Below, piece after piece: positions 19,634-26,985 of a DNA stretch of 38,064 nt. Source of the DNA: Kutzneria sp. 744 (lineage in GTDB: Bacteria > Actinomycetota > Actinomycetes > Mycobacteriales > Pseudonocardiaceae); assembly GCF_000568255.1 (NCBI RefSeq), contig NZ_KK037166.1, positions 8,433,852-8,471,915 of the forward strand, written 5' to 3'. The position numbers and the translations under genes are program-made. The notes beneath the pieces were generated by a model that was given only the letters and a program-made list of their open reading frames with translations, was not told the DNA's origin and ran no database searches. Within the stretch, counting starts at the first letter, position 1. Every line of letters begins with the position of its first letter.

Positions 19634-20551
19634 GTGGCCCTCCGAGAAGCGACCGCGGGCTATCTGGACCACCTGGCGGTGGAGCGGGGGACGGCCCGCA
19701 ACACGCTGGACTCCTACGCCCGCGACCTGCGTCGGTACGGCGAACACCTGGCGACGAAGGGTGTGGCGTCGCTGGCGGAGGTGACGGAGCCGCACGTGAC
19801 GGAGTTCCTCGCGGCGCTGCGGGAGGGCGACGCGGACCATCCGCCGCTGGCGGCGTCGTCGGCGGCGAGGGCGGTGGTGGCGGTGCGCGGCCTGCACAAG
19901 TTCGCGTTCCGTGAGGGCATCGCGCCGCAGGATCCGGCCCGTGAGGTGCACCCGCCGGTGCCGCCGAGGCGGCTGCCGAAGGCGCTGCCGGTGCACGAGG
20001 TGCTGCGACTGCTGGACACGGCCACGGGGGACGACCCGCGCTCGCTACGGGATCGCGCGCTGCTGGAGCTGCTGTACTCCACGGGGGCGCGCATCTCCGA
20101 GGCAGTGGGCCTGGATCTGGACGACGTCGACCGCGGCGAGCGCACGGCGCTGCTGGACGGCAAGGGCGGCAAGCAACGGCTGGTGCCGATCGGGCGGCCG
20201 GCGCTGGCCGCCGTGGACGCCTATCTCATCCGCGCGCGGCCGGATCTGGCCCGACACGGTCGAGGGACCCCGGCGGTGTTCCTGAACTCACGCGGTGGCC
20301 GCCTGTCGCGGCAGAGCGCGTGGCAGGCGTTGAAGAACGCGGCCGATCGGGCAAGCATCGACGTCGAGGTTTCGCCGCACACGCTGCGCCACTCGTTCGC
20401 CACCCACCTGCTGGAAGGCGGCGCCGATGTGCGGGTGGTGCAGGAGCTGCTGGGCCACGCCTCGGTGACCACGACCCAGGTGTACACGCTGGTCACCGTG
20501 ACCACCCTGCGTGAGGTCTACGCCACCGCCCACCCCCGCGCTGTGTTCTGA
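19634..20551 (+). CDS. xerD: Tyrosine recombinase XerD
   Basis: A 305-residue Xer recombinase that resolves chromosome dimers at dif near the terminus, with XerC. The N-terminal SAM-like domain has [20 protein letters not shown]. Catalytic residues are visible: Arg in [18 protein letters not shown], Lys in [14 protein letters not shown], His and Arg in [20 protein letters not shown], His in [11 protein letters not shown], and the nucleophile Tyr in [13 protein letters not shown] 19634 gives a family-typical start; no strong ribosome-binding site is visible. In M. tuberculosis xerD (Rv1701) follows the Nudix gene directly; here about 8.8 kb of accessory genes lie between. Confidence 0.95.
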   Translation: MALREATAGYLDHLAVERGTARNTLDSYARDLRRYGEHLATKGVASLAEVTEPHVTEFLAALREGDADHPPLAASSAARAVVAVRGLHKFAFREGIAPQDPAREVHPPVPPRRLPKALPVHEVLRLLDTATGDDPRSLRDRALLELLYSTGARISEAVGLDLDDVDRGERTALLDGKGGKQRLVPIGRPALAAVDAYLIRARPDLARHGRGTPAVFLNSRGGRLSRQSAWQALKNAADRASIDVEVSPHTLRHSFATHLLEGGADVRVVQELLGHASVTTTQVYTLVTVTTLREVYATAHPRAVF

Positions 20552-20622
20552 CAAGCCTGATTTAGGCCGTTCGTAGCAATCGGCGCAGCTCAACCGCGTG
20601 CGACACGCTACGGCGAGGCGCG

Positions 20623-20655
20623 TTGCCGCACTCCCCGCAGCGCCTTACGCTGCGG
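20623..20655 (+). promoter_or_regulatory. Putative parA operon promoter with hairpin
   Basis: A -35 TTGCCG (20623-20628) and a -10 TACGCT (20646-20651) with a 17-bp spacer, about 40 bp before the parA ATG. A perfect 8-bp hairpin CCGCAGCG/CGCTGCGG (20635-20642, 20648-20655) overlaps the -10, so it may be an operator as well. Prediction from sequence only. Confidence 0.45.
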
Positions 20656-20690
20656 CTCAGGGAGAGTCAGGCCACGAGGAGACTGGAGCC

Positions 20691-21641
20691 ATGTCGACAC
20701 CGCAGCCTTCCGGGAACTCCGGGGAGCGGCTCGTTCGTGGACCCTCCGTCGAACTCAGCCTGGCGCCGCACGCCCGCCCCGAGAACGACGAGCCCGACGT
20801 CGCCCGGGACGGCCAGATCGGCCCCACCGGACGCCCGGTGCGCCACGTCCCCGAGCCCACGCTGATCGCCACCCACGGCCCGGCCACGATCCTGGCCGTG
20901 TGCAACCAGAAGGGCGGCGTCGGCAAGACCACCTCCACCATCAACCTGGGCGCGGCGCTGACCGAGTACGGCCGCCGGGTGCTGCTGGTGGACTTCGACC
21001 CGCAGGGCGCCCTGTCGGTGGGGCTGGGCATCCAGCCGCACCAGCTGGACCGCACCATCTACAACGTGCTGATGGAGCGCGCGGTCGGCATCGAGGACGT
21101 CGTCATGCGCACGTGCGTCCCGGACATGGACCTGCTCCCCAGCAACATCGACCTGTCCGCTGCCGAGGTGCAGCTGGTGTCGGAGGTCGGCCGCGAGCAC
21201 ACCCTGGTGCGCACGCTGCGACCCGTGATGGACCACTACGACTACGTGCTCGTGGACTGCCAGCCCTCGCTGGGGCTGCTCACCGTCAACGCCCTTGCCG
21301 CGGCGGACGGCGTCTTAATCCCACTGGAGTGCGAGTTCTTCAGCCTGCGCGGCGTCGCGCTGCTGATCGACACCATCGAGAAGGTCAAGGAACGGTTGAA
21401 CCCCAAGCTCTCCATCACGGGCATCCTCGCCACCATGTACGACCCGCGCACGCTGCACTCGCGGGAAGTGATGGCGCGCGTCGTCGAGGCGTTCGGCGAG
21501 ACCGTGTTCGACACCGTGATCAACAGGACGGTGCGCTTCCCGGAGACCACGGTCGCCGGCGAGCCGATCACCACGTGGGCCCCCCGCTCGTCCGGCGCCA
21601 AGGCCTACCGCGCGCTGGCCCGCGAGGTGATCGCCAGGTGA
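20691..21641 (+). CDS. ParA-family ATPase (segregation operon)
   Basis: A 316-residue ParA/Soj-like ATPase. The deviant Walker A is CNQKGGVGKTTSTINLGAAL near residue 75, Walker A' is VLLVDFDPQGALSVGLG and Walker B is YDYVLVDCQPSLGLLTVNAL. The first 65 residues are a charged, disordered leader. It resembles Rv1708, the ParA-like protein encoded before scpA in mycobacteria, not the main parAB pair near oriC. ATG 20691 has GAGGAG nine nt upstream. It probably helps place or load the condensin-type ScpAB complex, an inference from operon structure. The stop overlaps the next gene (GTGA). Confidence 0.92.
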   Translation: MSTPQPSGNSGERLVRGPSVELSLAPHARPENDEPDVARDGQIGPTGRPVRHVPEPTLIATHGPATILAVCNQKGGVGKTTSTINLGAALTEYGRRVLLVDFDPQGALSVGLGIQPHQLDRTIYNVLMERAVGIEDVVMRTCVPDMDLLPSNIDLSAAEVQLVSEVGREHTLVRTLRPVMDHYDYVLVDCQPSLGLLTVNALAAADGVLIPLECEFFSLRGVALLIDTIEKVKERLNPKLSITGILATMYDPRTLHSREVMARVVEAFGETVFDTVINRTVRFPETTVAGEPITTWAPRSSGAKAYRALAREVIAR

Positions 21642-21955
21642 CTCGCCGCGTCCAGCTCCCGGGTGCGGCCGAGTTGTTCCGGTCCACCAGCGCGCCCAGG
21701 GAAACAGCCGTCAGTGACGAACCCGTATCCTCGGCGGGAACCGGTCGCCGCAAGCACGAGGCGAAGATCACGGTCTACCTGACCGACGAGGAGCTCCTGG
21801 CGTTGGAACACGCTCGGCTGGCGCTGCGCGCCGCGCACGGCATCGCCGTGGACCGCGGCCGGGTGGTGCGCGCGGCGATCGCCGCGGTGCTGGCCGACTT
21901 CACCCGCCACGGCGCCGACTCACAGCTGGTCAAGGGCATCACCAGGGATGACTGA
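21638..21955 (+). CDS. Small RHH-like protein between parA and scpA
   Basis: A 105-residue protein, GTG 21638 overlapping the parA stop and its end overlapping scpA by 8 nt. The first 45 residues are flexible. KITVYLTDEELLALEHARLA followed by VDRGRVVRAAIAAVLADF is a ribbon-helix-helix pattern (strand, two helices), the usual form of small ParB-like centromere binders. Encoded next to a ParA ATPase, it is a natural candidate for its DNA-binding partner. That role is an inference; I know of no named family for it. Confidence 0.8.
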   Translation: MTRRVQLPGAAELFRSTSAPRETAVSDEPVSSAGTGRRKHEAKITVYLTDEELLALEHARLALRAAHGIAVDRGRVVRAAIAAVLADFTRHGADSQLVKGITRDD

Positions 21956-22790
21956 TGTGGACCCCGGGACCCCTGCCGAAACTCCCGTGGGCGGCAAGTT
22001 CACCGTCAAGCTGACCAACTTCGAGGGCCCGTTCGACCTGCTGCTGCAACTGATCTCGCAGCACCAGATGGACGTCACCGAGGTGGCGCTGAGCCGCGTC
22101 ACCGACGACTTCATCGCCCACCTCAAGACCATGGGCGAGCAGTGGGACCTGGACGAGACCACCGAGTTCCTGGTGATCGCCGCGACCCTGCTCGACCTGA
22201 AGGCGGCCCGCCTGCTGCCGGCCGGCGACGTCGAGGACGAGGACGACCTGGCGTTGCTGGAGGCGCGGGACCTCCTGTTCGCGCGGTTGCTGCAGTACCG
22301 GGCGTACAAGCAGGTCGCGGCGCTGTTCGGCGAGCTGGAGGCGGGGGCGCTGCGGCGGTACCCGCGGTCGGTGTCGCTGGAGGACCGCTACACGGCGCTG
22401 CTGCCCGAGGTCATGATCGGCATGAGCCCCATGCGGTTCGCCGAGCTGGCCGCCGCGGTGTTCCGGCCCAAGCCGCCGCCCACTGTGTCGTTGAGCCACC
22501 TGCACATGGGGGCGGTCTCGGTTCGTGCGCACGCCGCCGTGCTGCGGGTGCGGCTGGCCGAGGCGGGTGTGGCCACGTTCGGCGAGCTGGTGGCCGACTG
22601 CGAGAGCACGATCGAGGTGGTGGCGCGGTTCCTCGCGCTGCTGGAGCTGTACCGCGAGACCGTCATCCTGTTCGAGCAGGATGACGCGCTGGGGGAGCTG
22701 ACGCTGCGGTGGGCCGGCGGCAGCCTCGAGGAGGCACGGGCGGCGGCCGAGGTGGATCGGGCGTTCGCCGACGAGGAGGAGTACGGGTGA
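21948..22790 (+). CDS. scpA: Segregation and condensation protein ScpA
   Basis: A 280-residue kleisin subunit of the Smc-ScpAB complex, which bridges the Smc heads and compacts the chromosome. Typical motifs: FTVKLTNFEGPFDLLLQLIS near residue 20, MDVTEVALSRVTDDFIAHL, FLVIAATLLDLKAARLLP, and the C-terminal winged helix FLALLELYRETVILFEQDDA. ATG 21948 overlaps the RHH gene; the stop overlaps the scpB GTG (GTGA). Length and order are normal for actinobacteria. Confidence 0.95.
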   Translation: MTDVDPGTPAETPVGGKFTVKLTNFEGPFDLLLQLISQHQMDVTEVALSRVTDDFIAHLKTMGEQWDLDETTEFLVIAATLLDLKAARLLPAGDVEDEDDLALLEARDLLFARLLQYRAYKQVAALFGELEAGALRRYPRSVSLEDRYTALLPEVMIGMSPMRFAELAAAVFRPKPPPTVSLSHLHMGAVSVRAHAAVLRVRLAEAGVATFGELVADCESTIEVVARFLALLELYRETVILFEQDDALGELTLRWAGGSLEEARAAAEVDRAFADEEEYG

Positions 22791-23722
22791 CCGAACCCGA
22801 GGACGAACAGAGCGGCCCGGATCAGGGCGGCCCGGAGCAGAGTGGCGAGGAGCAGTTCGAGGGAGCGGCCGGTGGTGGTGCGGCCAAGCCCGCGCCGGCG
22901 GAGGTCGAGCAGCCCGAGGACGCCGAGCCGGAGACCGAGGAGCCCGAAGCAGGCGAGCCGGAGGGCGCGCAGGCCGAGCCGGAGGCGGTGCCCGAGGCCG
23001 AGGTGCCCGCCGAGCCTGAGCCGCCGCGTTCCGACCCTGAGCCTGAGGCTGAAGAGCCCGAAGCAGGCTCCGTGGACGTCGCCGCCGTGATGGGGGCCGT
23101 GCTGGACGAGGCGGCCGCCGCGCAGCAGGCCGAGGCCGGCGACGAGGACGAGGCGCTGCCCTCCGACCGTCCCGACCTCACCGACGACGCCGTGCTGCAC
23201 GCCGCCCTGGAGTCGCTGCTGCTGGTCGTGGACTCGCCGGCCGAGGACGAGCTGCTGGCGAGCACGCTCGAACAGCCGGTGAAGCGGATCCGGGAGGCGA
23301 TGCAAACGCTGTCGGCCCGGTACACCGAGTCGGGCAGCGGCATCGACCTGCGCCGGGTCGGGGACGGCTGGCGCATGCACACCCGCGATGCCTACGCCCC
23401 GTACGTGGAGAAACTGCTGCTCGACGGCCAACGGGCCAAGCTCACCCGGGCCGCGTTGGAGACGCTGGCGGTCATCGCCTACCGTCAGCCGGTCACCCGA
23501 TCGAGGGTCGCCGCGGTGCGCGGCGTGAACGTCGACGGCGTGATCAGGACCCTGGTGACACGGGGCCTGATCGAGGAGACGGGCAACGACCCGGACACGG
23601 GTGGCATCCTGTACCGGACCACCGAACTTTTCCTGGAGCGGTTGGGGCTGTCCTCATTGCAGGATCTGCCGCCGATCGCTCCGCTGCTGCCCGAAGTGGA
23701 TGCGATCGACGATGTCGGCTAA
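22787..23722 (+). CDS. scpB: Segregation and condensation protein ScpB, acidic N-terminus
   Basis: A 311-residue ScpB, GTG 22787 overlapping the scpA stop. The winged-helix pair occupies about residues 130-300: LTDDAVLHAALESLLLVVDS, LTRAALETLAVIAYRQPVTR, GVNVDGVIRTLVTRGLIEE and YRTTELFLERLGL. It binds ScpA as a dimer. The first 125 residues are an unusually long Glu/Pro/Ala-rich stretch (repeats such as EPEAGEPEG and EPEAEEPEAGS), probably disordered and strongly acidic. The family core is normally 180-220 residues. The stop overlaps the rluB start by 11 nt. Confidence 0.94.
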   Translation: MTEPEDEQSGPDQGGPEQSGEEQFEGAAGGGAAKPAPAEVEQPEDAEPETEEPEAGEPEGAQAEPEAVPEAEVPAEPEPPRSDPEPEAEEPEAGSVDVAAVMGAVLDEAAAAQQAEAGDEDEALPSDRPDLTDDAVLHAALESLLLVVDSPAEDELLASTLEQPVKRIREAMQTLSARYTESGSGIDLRRVGDGWRMHTRDAYAPYVEKLLLDGQRAKLTRAALETLAVIAYRQPVTRSRVAAVRGVNVDGVIRTLVTRGLIEETGNDPDTGGILYRTTELFLERLGLSSLQDLPPIAPLLPEVDAIDDVG

Positions 23723-24467
23723 CAACTCTGATGACGGTGTGCGCCTGCAGAAGGTGCTCTCCCAGGCGGGCGTGGCCTCACGGCGCGCGGCCGAGGAGCT
23801 GATCGCCGAGGGCCGCGTCAGCGTCGACGGCAAGGTCGTGCGGGAGATGGGGCGCCGGGTCGACCCGGACACGGCCGTCATCCACGTCGACGGCAGCCGG
23901 GTCATCGTGCGCGAGGACGTCCTGCACTTCGCCCTGAACAAGCCCAAGGGCGTGCACTCGACGATGTCCGACGAGATGGGGCGGCCCTGCGTCGGCGACT
24001 ACGTGCGCGAGCGGGCCGAGTCCGGCGGCGCCCGGCTGTTCCACGTCGGGCGGCTCGACGTGGACACCGAGGGCCTGCTGCTGCTGACCAACGACGGCGA
24101 GCTGGCGCACCGGCTCATGCACCCCTCGTACGAGGTGCTGAAGACCTACCTGGCCGAGGTGCCCGGGCCGGTGGCCAAGGACGTCGGCAAGCGCCTCAAG
24201 GCCGGCATCGTGCTGGATGACGGGCCGATCAAGGTGGACGCCTTCCGCCTGGTCGACTCCATGCCCGGCAAGGCCATGGTCGAGGTCGTGCTGCACGAGG
24301 GCCGCAAGCACATCGTGCGCCGCCTGCTCGACGAGGTCGGCTATCCCGTCAACCGCCTGGTGCGCACCGACATCGCCGGCGTCCAGCTGGGCAACCAGCG
24401 GCCCGGCTCGCTGCGGCGGCTCACGCGGGCCGAGGTCGGCACGCTCTACTCGGCCGTGGGTATGTAA
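23712..24467 (+). CDS. rluB: 23S rRNA pseudouridine synthase RluB-type
   Basis: A 251-residue RsuA/RluB-family enzyme. The S4 RNA-binding domain is at the N-terminus (VRLQKVLSQAGVASRRAAEE). The catalytic Asp is in FHVGRLDVDTEGLLLLTNDG (GRLD motif). EGRKHIVRRLLDEVGYPVNR completes the active site. It should convert a uridine of 23S rRNA helix 80 to pseudouridine. ATG 23712 lies inside the end of scpB. Last gene of the segregation operon; cmk and der, which follow in mycobacteria, are absent here. Confidence 0.95.
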   Translation: MSANNSDDGVRLQKVLSQAGVASRRAAEELIAEGRVSVDGKVVREMGRRVDPDTAVIHVDGSRVIVREDVLHFALNKPKGVHSTMSDEMGRPCVGDYVRERAESGGARLFHVGRLDVDTEGLLLLTNDGELAHRLMHPSYEVLKTYLAEVPGPVAKDVGKRLKAGIVLDDGPIKVDAFRLVDSMPGKAMVEVVLHEGRKHIVRRLLDEVGYPVNRLVRTDIAGVQLGNQRPGSLRRLTRAEVGTLYSAVGM

Positions 24468-24494
24468 CCACTGTCGCTTCAGTGACAAGTGAAA

Positions 24495-24526
24495 AAGAGG
24501 CCTCTCCCGCTCGGGGGAGGCCTCTT
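24495..24526 (+). terminator. Hairpin terminator after rluB
   Basis: Perfect arms AAGAGGCCT (24495-24503) and AGGCCTCTT (24518-24526), continued inward by CTCCC/GGGGG to a stem of about 14 bp with a four-base loop, 28 nt after the rluB stop. No T-run follows, as is usual in high-GC actinomycetes. Confidence 0.8.
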
Positions 24527-24592
24527 CGCTGTGCTCGACTTCGTGCTGGTGAAGCCCCCTGTTTTCGAGGTCCGAGTGGTAGAATCGAACGC

Positions 24593-24643
24593 GTGAGCGA
24601 ACCTTCGAACCCGGCTCCCAAGCCGTGGCCGGTGCCGCGGTAA
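24593..24643 (+). CDS. Possible leaderless 16-residue Pro-rich ORF with promoter
   Basis: A GTG-started ORF encoding VSEPSNPAPKPWPVPR, 6 of 16 residues proline. A good -10 TAGAAT (24580-24585) ends 7 nt before the GTG, so transcription could begin at the start codon, giving a leaderless message. It lies upstream of the MarR gene and could be a leader peptide for it, but stop-to-GTG distance is about 80 nt with an inverted repeat between. No homologue is recognised; it may be chance. Confidence 0.3.
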   Translation: MSEPSNPAPKPWPVPR

Positions 24644-24653
24644 CTTCCTTCCC

Positions 24654-24710
24654 CTAGCTGATGACTTTCACTGCGTCGGGGTGCGTTGTGTCGTGAAAGT
24701 CATCAGCTAG
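24654..24710. promoter_or_regulatory. 18-bp perfect inverted repeat upstream of marR gene
   Basis: Arms CTAGCTGATGACTTTCAC (24654-24671) and GTGAAAGTCATCAGCTAG (24693-24710), perfect over 18 bp with a 21-bp centre. It ends 11 bp before the MarR GTG. Each arm holds TGATGACTTTCA, itself a weak dyad (TGA...TCA), so two MarR dimers could bind. Alternatively it forms an RNA hairpin. Autoregulation of the MarR-MFS pair is the simplest reading. Confidence 0.7.
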
Positions 24711-24721
24711 GCTTAGTATTC

Positions 24722-25141
24722 GTGAGCGACGACGAGTTGGCGGTGGAGGTCCGGGAGGCCGTGTCCCGGCTGGCCCGCCGGCTGCGTCAGGAGCGGCCTC
24801 CGCATGAGCTCGGGCTGACCTCGCTGTCGGTGCTTTCGCGGCTCTACCGGCTCGGTCCGACCGGCCCGTCGGCGCTGGCCGCCGCCGAGAACGTCCAGCC
24901 CCAGACGATGACCCGCGCGCTGGCCACCCTCGTCGAACGGGGCCTCGTCGCGCGTGAGCCCCATCCGACCGACGGACGGCAGACCGTCGTCAGCATCACC
25001 GACGCCGGACGCGTCGTCCTGGAGGAGGACCGTTCGCGGCGGGACGCGTGGCTGGCCGGCGTGATCGCCGAGCGGCTCACGCCCGTGGAGCGGGAGTTCC
25101 TCGGGGCGGCCGCCAAACTCCTCGAGGCGCTCGCGCGATGA
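24722..25141 (+). CDS. MarR-family transcriptional regulator
   Basis: A 139-residue MarR regulator. The winged helix covers about residues 35-100: LTSLSVLSRLYRLGPTGPSA, VQPQTMTRALATLVERGLVA as recognition helix, and the wing EPHPTDGRQTVVSITDAG. GTG 24722 is the probable start; no clear Shine-Dalgarno is visible and translation may be leaderless. It overlaps the MFS gene by ATGA, so the two form an operon in which the regulator most likely represses its own exporter until a ligand binds. Confidence 0.9.
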   Translation: MSDDELAVEVREAVSRLARRLRQERPPHELGLTSLSVLSRLYRLGPTGPSALAAAENVQPQTMTRALATLVERGLVAREPHPTDGRQTVVSITDAGRVVLEEDRSRRDAWLAGVIAERLTPVEREFLGAAAKLLEALAR

Positions 25142-26445
25142 CCGTGCTCTCGCGCTCCGTCGGGCTGCGGCTGGTGCTGCCCGTGGTGCTCGGGACCCTG
25201 CTCAACGCCGTCAACTCGTCCATGATCGCCGTGGCGCTGGTCGACATCCAGCACGAGTTCCACGCCGGCGCCGAGGTCGTGTGGCTGGTGTCCGGGCTGT
25301 ACCTGGCCACCGCCGTCGCCCAGCCGACCATGGGCCGTCTCGCCGACCGCTTCGGCGCGCGGCGCGTCTTCTGCTGGGGCCTGGTGATCGTCATGGCCGC
25401 CGCGATCGGCGCTCCGTTCGCGCCCGATCTCGGCTGGCTCGTCGCCGCCCGGGTGCTGCTGGGCATCGGCACCTCGGCCGCGTACCCGTCGGGAATCTCC
25501 TTGATACGTCAGGGAATCGGCGGCGAGGCCACCGGCGCCCTCGGCGCCATCTCCGCCGCCGGCCAGGTCGCCGTCGCCCTCGGTCCGCCGCTGGGCGGCG
25601 TGCTCGTGCTGGTGGCCGGCTGGCGGTCGATCTTCTGGGTCAACCTGCCCATCGCCGCCCTGTCCCTGCTCCTGGTCCTGCTGTGGGTGCCCCGCGACCG
25701 TGCCCGTCAGTCCACTTCGGTCGGTCTGGACCCGTTGGGAATACTCCTGTTCGCCGCCGCCATGGTCGGCCTTCTGATGTTCCTCTTGGAGTTCCGCCGG
25801 CTCTTCCTGGCCGCCGCCGTCGTGTTGGCGATTGTCCTGCTGTGGTGGGAACTTCGCGTCTCTCGGCCCTTCATCGACGTCCGCATGCTCCGGTCCAACC
25901 GCCCGTTGAGCCGCACCTACGCCCGCGTCGCCGTCACCTACGTCGTCTTCTACACGATCTTCTACGGCGTTCCCCAGTGGCTCGAACAGGGCCGCCTGCT
26001 CTCCAGCGCCGAGGCCGGTCTCGTCGTCCTGCCCATCGCCGGCATGGGCATCGTCGCCACCGTCATCGCCACCCGCCGCCCTCGCCTGCCCCTCCTGGTC
26101 GTCGGCTCCGCCGGCCTCCTCCTCGGCAGCCTCTCTTTGCTGCTCGTCGGCGCTTCCACCCCAGTCGTGCTGTTGGTGCTCGTCTCCGCCGTCCTCGGCA
26201 TCCCCAACGGCTTCAACAGCCTCGGCAACCAGACCGCCATGTACGCCGCCGCCCCGGCGGAGCAGGTAGGCACCGCCTCGGGCTTGTACCGCACCTCCCA
26301 GTACATCGGCGCCAACCTCGCCGCGGCGTTGGTGGGCCTGGGCCTCGGCGACCACGCCACCGACGGCGGCCTGCACCTCCTGGCCGTGGTGATTTCGGTG
26401 ATCAGCGCGGCCCTGTTGGCGGCGGCGGTGTTCCGCCGATCCTAA
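25138..26445 (+). CDS. MFS transporter, DHA2-like drug exporter
   Basis: A 435-residue protein with 12-14 membrane helices. LLNAVNSSMIAVALVDIQHE in helix 1, GRLADRFGARRVFCWGLVI (motif A) and GPPLGGVLVLVAGWRSIFWV (motif C and following helix) are typical of EmrB/QacA-type proton-driven drug exporters. ATG 25138 overlaps the MarR stop (ATGA). Together they form a repressor-exporter cassette. The substrate is unknown. Immediately after the stop the base composition drops sharply. Confidence 0.9.
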   Translation: MTVLSRSVGLRLVLPVVLGTLLNAVNSSMIAVALVDIQHEFHAGAEVVWLVSGLYLATAVAQPTMGRLADRFGARRVFCWGLVIVMAAAIGAPFAPDLGWLVAARVLLGIGTSAAYPSGISLIRQGIGGEATGALGAISAAGQVAVALGPPLGGVLVLVAGWRSIFWVNLPIAALSLLLVLLWVPRDRARQSTSVGLDPLGILLFAAAMVGLLMFLLEFRRLFLAAAVVLAIVLLWWELRVSRPFIDVRMLRSNRPLSRTYARVAVTYVVFYTIFYGVPQWLEQGRLLSSAEAGLVVLPIAGMGIVATVIATRRPRLPLLVVGSAGLLLGSLSLLLVGASTPVVLLVLVSAVLGIPNGFNSLGNQTAMYAAAPAEQVGTASGLYRTSQYIGANLAAALVGLGLGDHATDGGLHLLAVVISVISAALLAAAVFRRS

Positions 26446-26985
26446 CCGTTTGAAACGTGTGAGTCGTAAGTAAGTCCCGAGTCGCCTGACATGTTAGACT
26501 GACGACGAGTGTCATTACCATATCCTTGCACTTTTATTCGCGACTCCTCACCTTCGCGACAGATTTGACGCTGGTTTCGTACTAGGCTGGCAGAAGGTGC
26601 TTTTGGATAATTGATGAGCCTAATCATATTCAACGGCTTACGATAAAGGAAAGTTAAATTGTCGTGGCCATCGTGCCTCGCAACTGCACTCTATTCACCT
26701 GTGAGGTGCACTCCAGACTCGCTGGGAAGCACCTCTAGCCTTTGAGGGGCCAGCCGTGTCTATCGGCGGCGAGATCTCAGGAGACGGCGGCCCATTTTAG
26801 TCAACGAAGATCGTCTTAAAAACCATTCAGCGTCTATAAACAAGTATGTTGGTCGTTATCGTTTGGTGGAATATGAATTCAATTGCTCCTCTCATTAGCG
26901 TAAAGTATGGCAGCTAAATCCCTCTACCTAGGGATGACCGATACCTAGGGGACGTGCAGAGCGTAGACAGCGCACGACTCATAGA
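26446..26985. other. Low-GC block of unknown origin
   Basis: About 540 bp; eight full lines counted by hand give close to 48% GC against roughly 70% around it. No coding frame of note; one 24-codon GTG ORF (from about 26664) is not supported. It contains an inverted pair GAGGTGC/GCACCTC near 26703-26733 and a direct repeat TACCTAGGG (26925-26933, 26942-26950). Its right edge cuts into the 3' end of the SARP-type regulator. Either a small foreign insertion or misassembled sequence. Confidence 0.6.

Noticed and set aside
24586-24610. LexA-like box around TCGAACGCGTGAGCGA
   Set aside because: The left half fits TCGAAC but the right half has two mismatches to GTTCGA; too weak to call an SOS site.
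24844-26376. 510-codon minus-strand frame
   Set aside because: Shadow of the DHA2 exporter; Gly/Asp/Gln-rich and without motifs.
26664-26738. 24-codon ORF in the low-GC block with an upstream A/G-rich stretch
   Set aside because: Weak spacing, no family, and the block may be an artefact.
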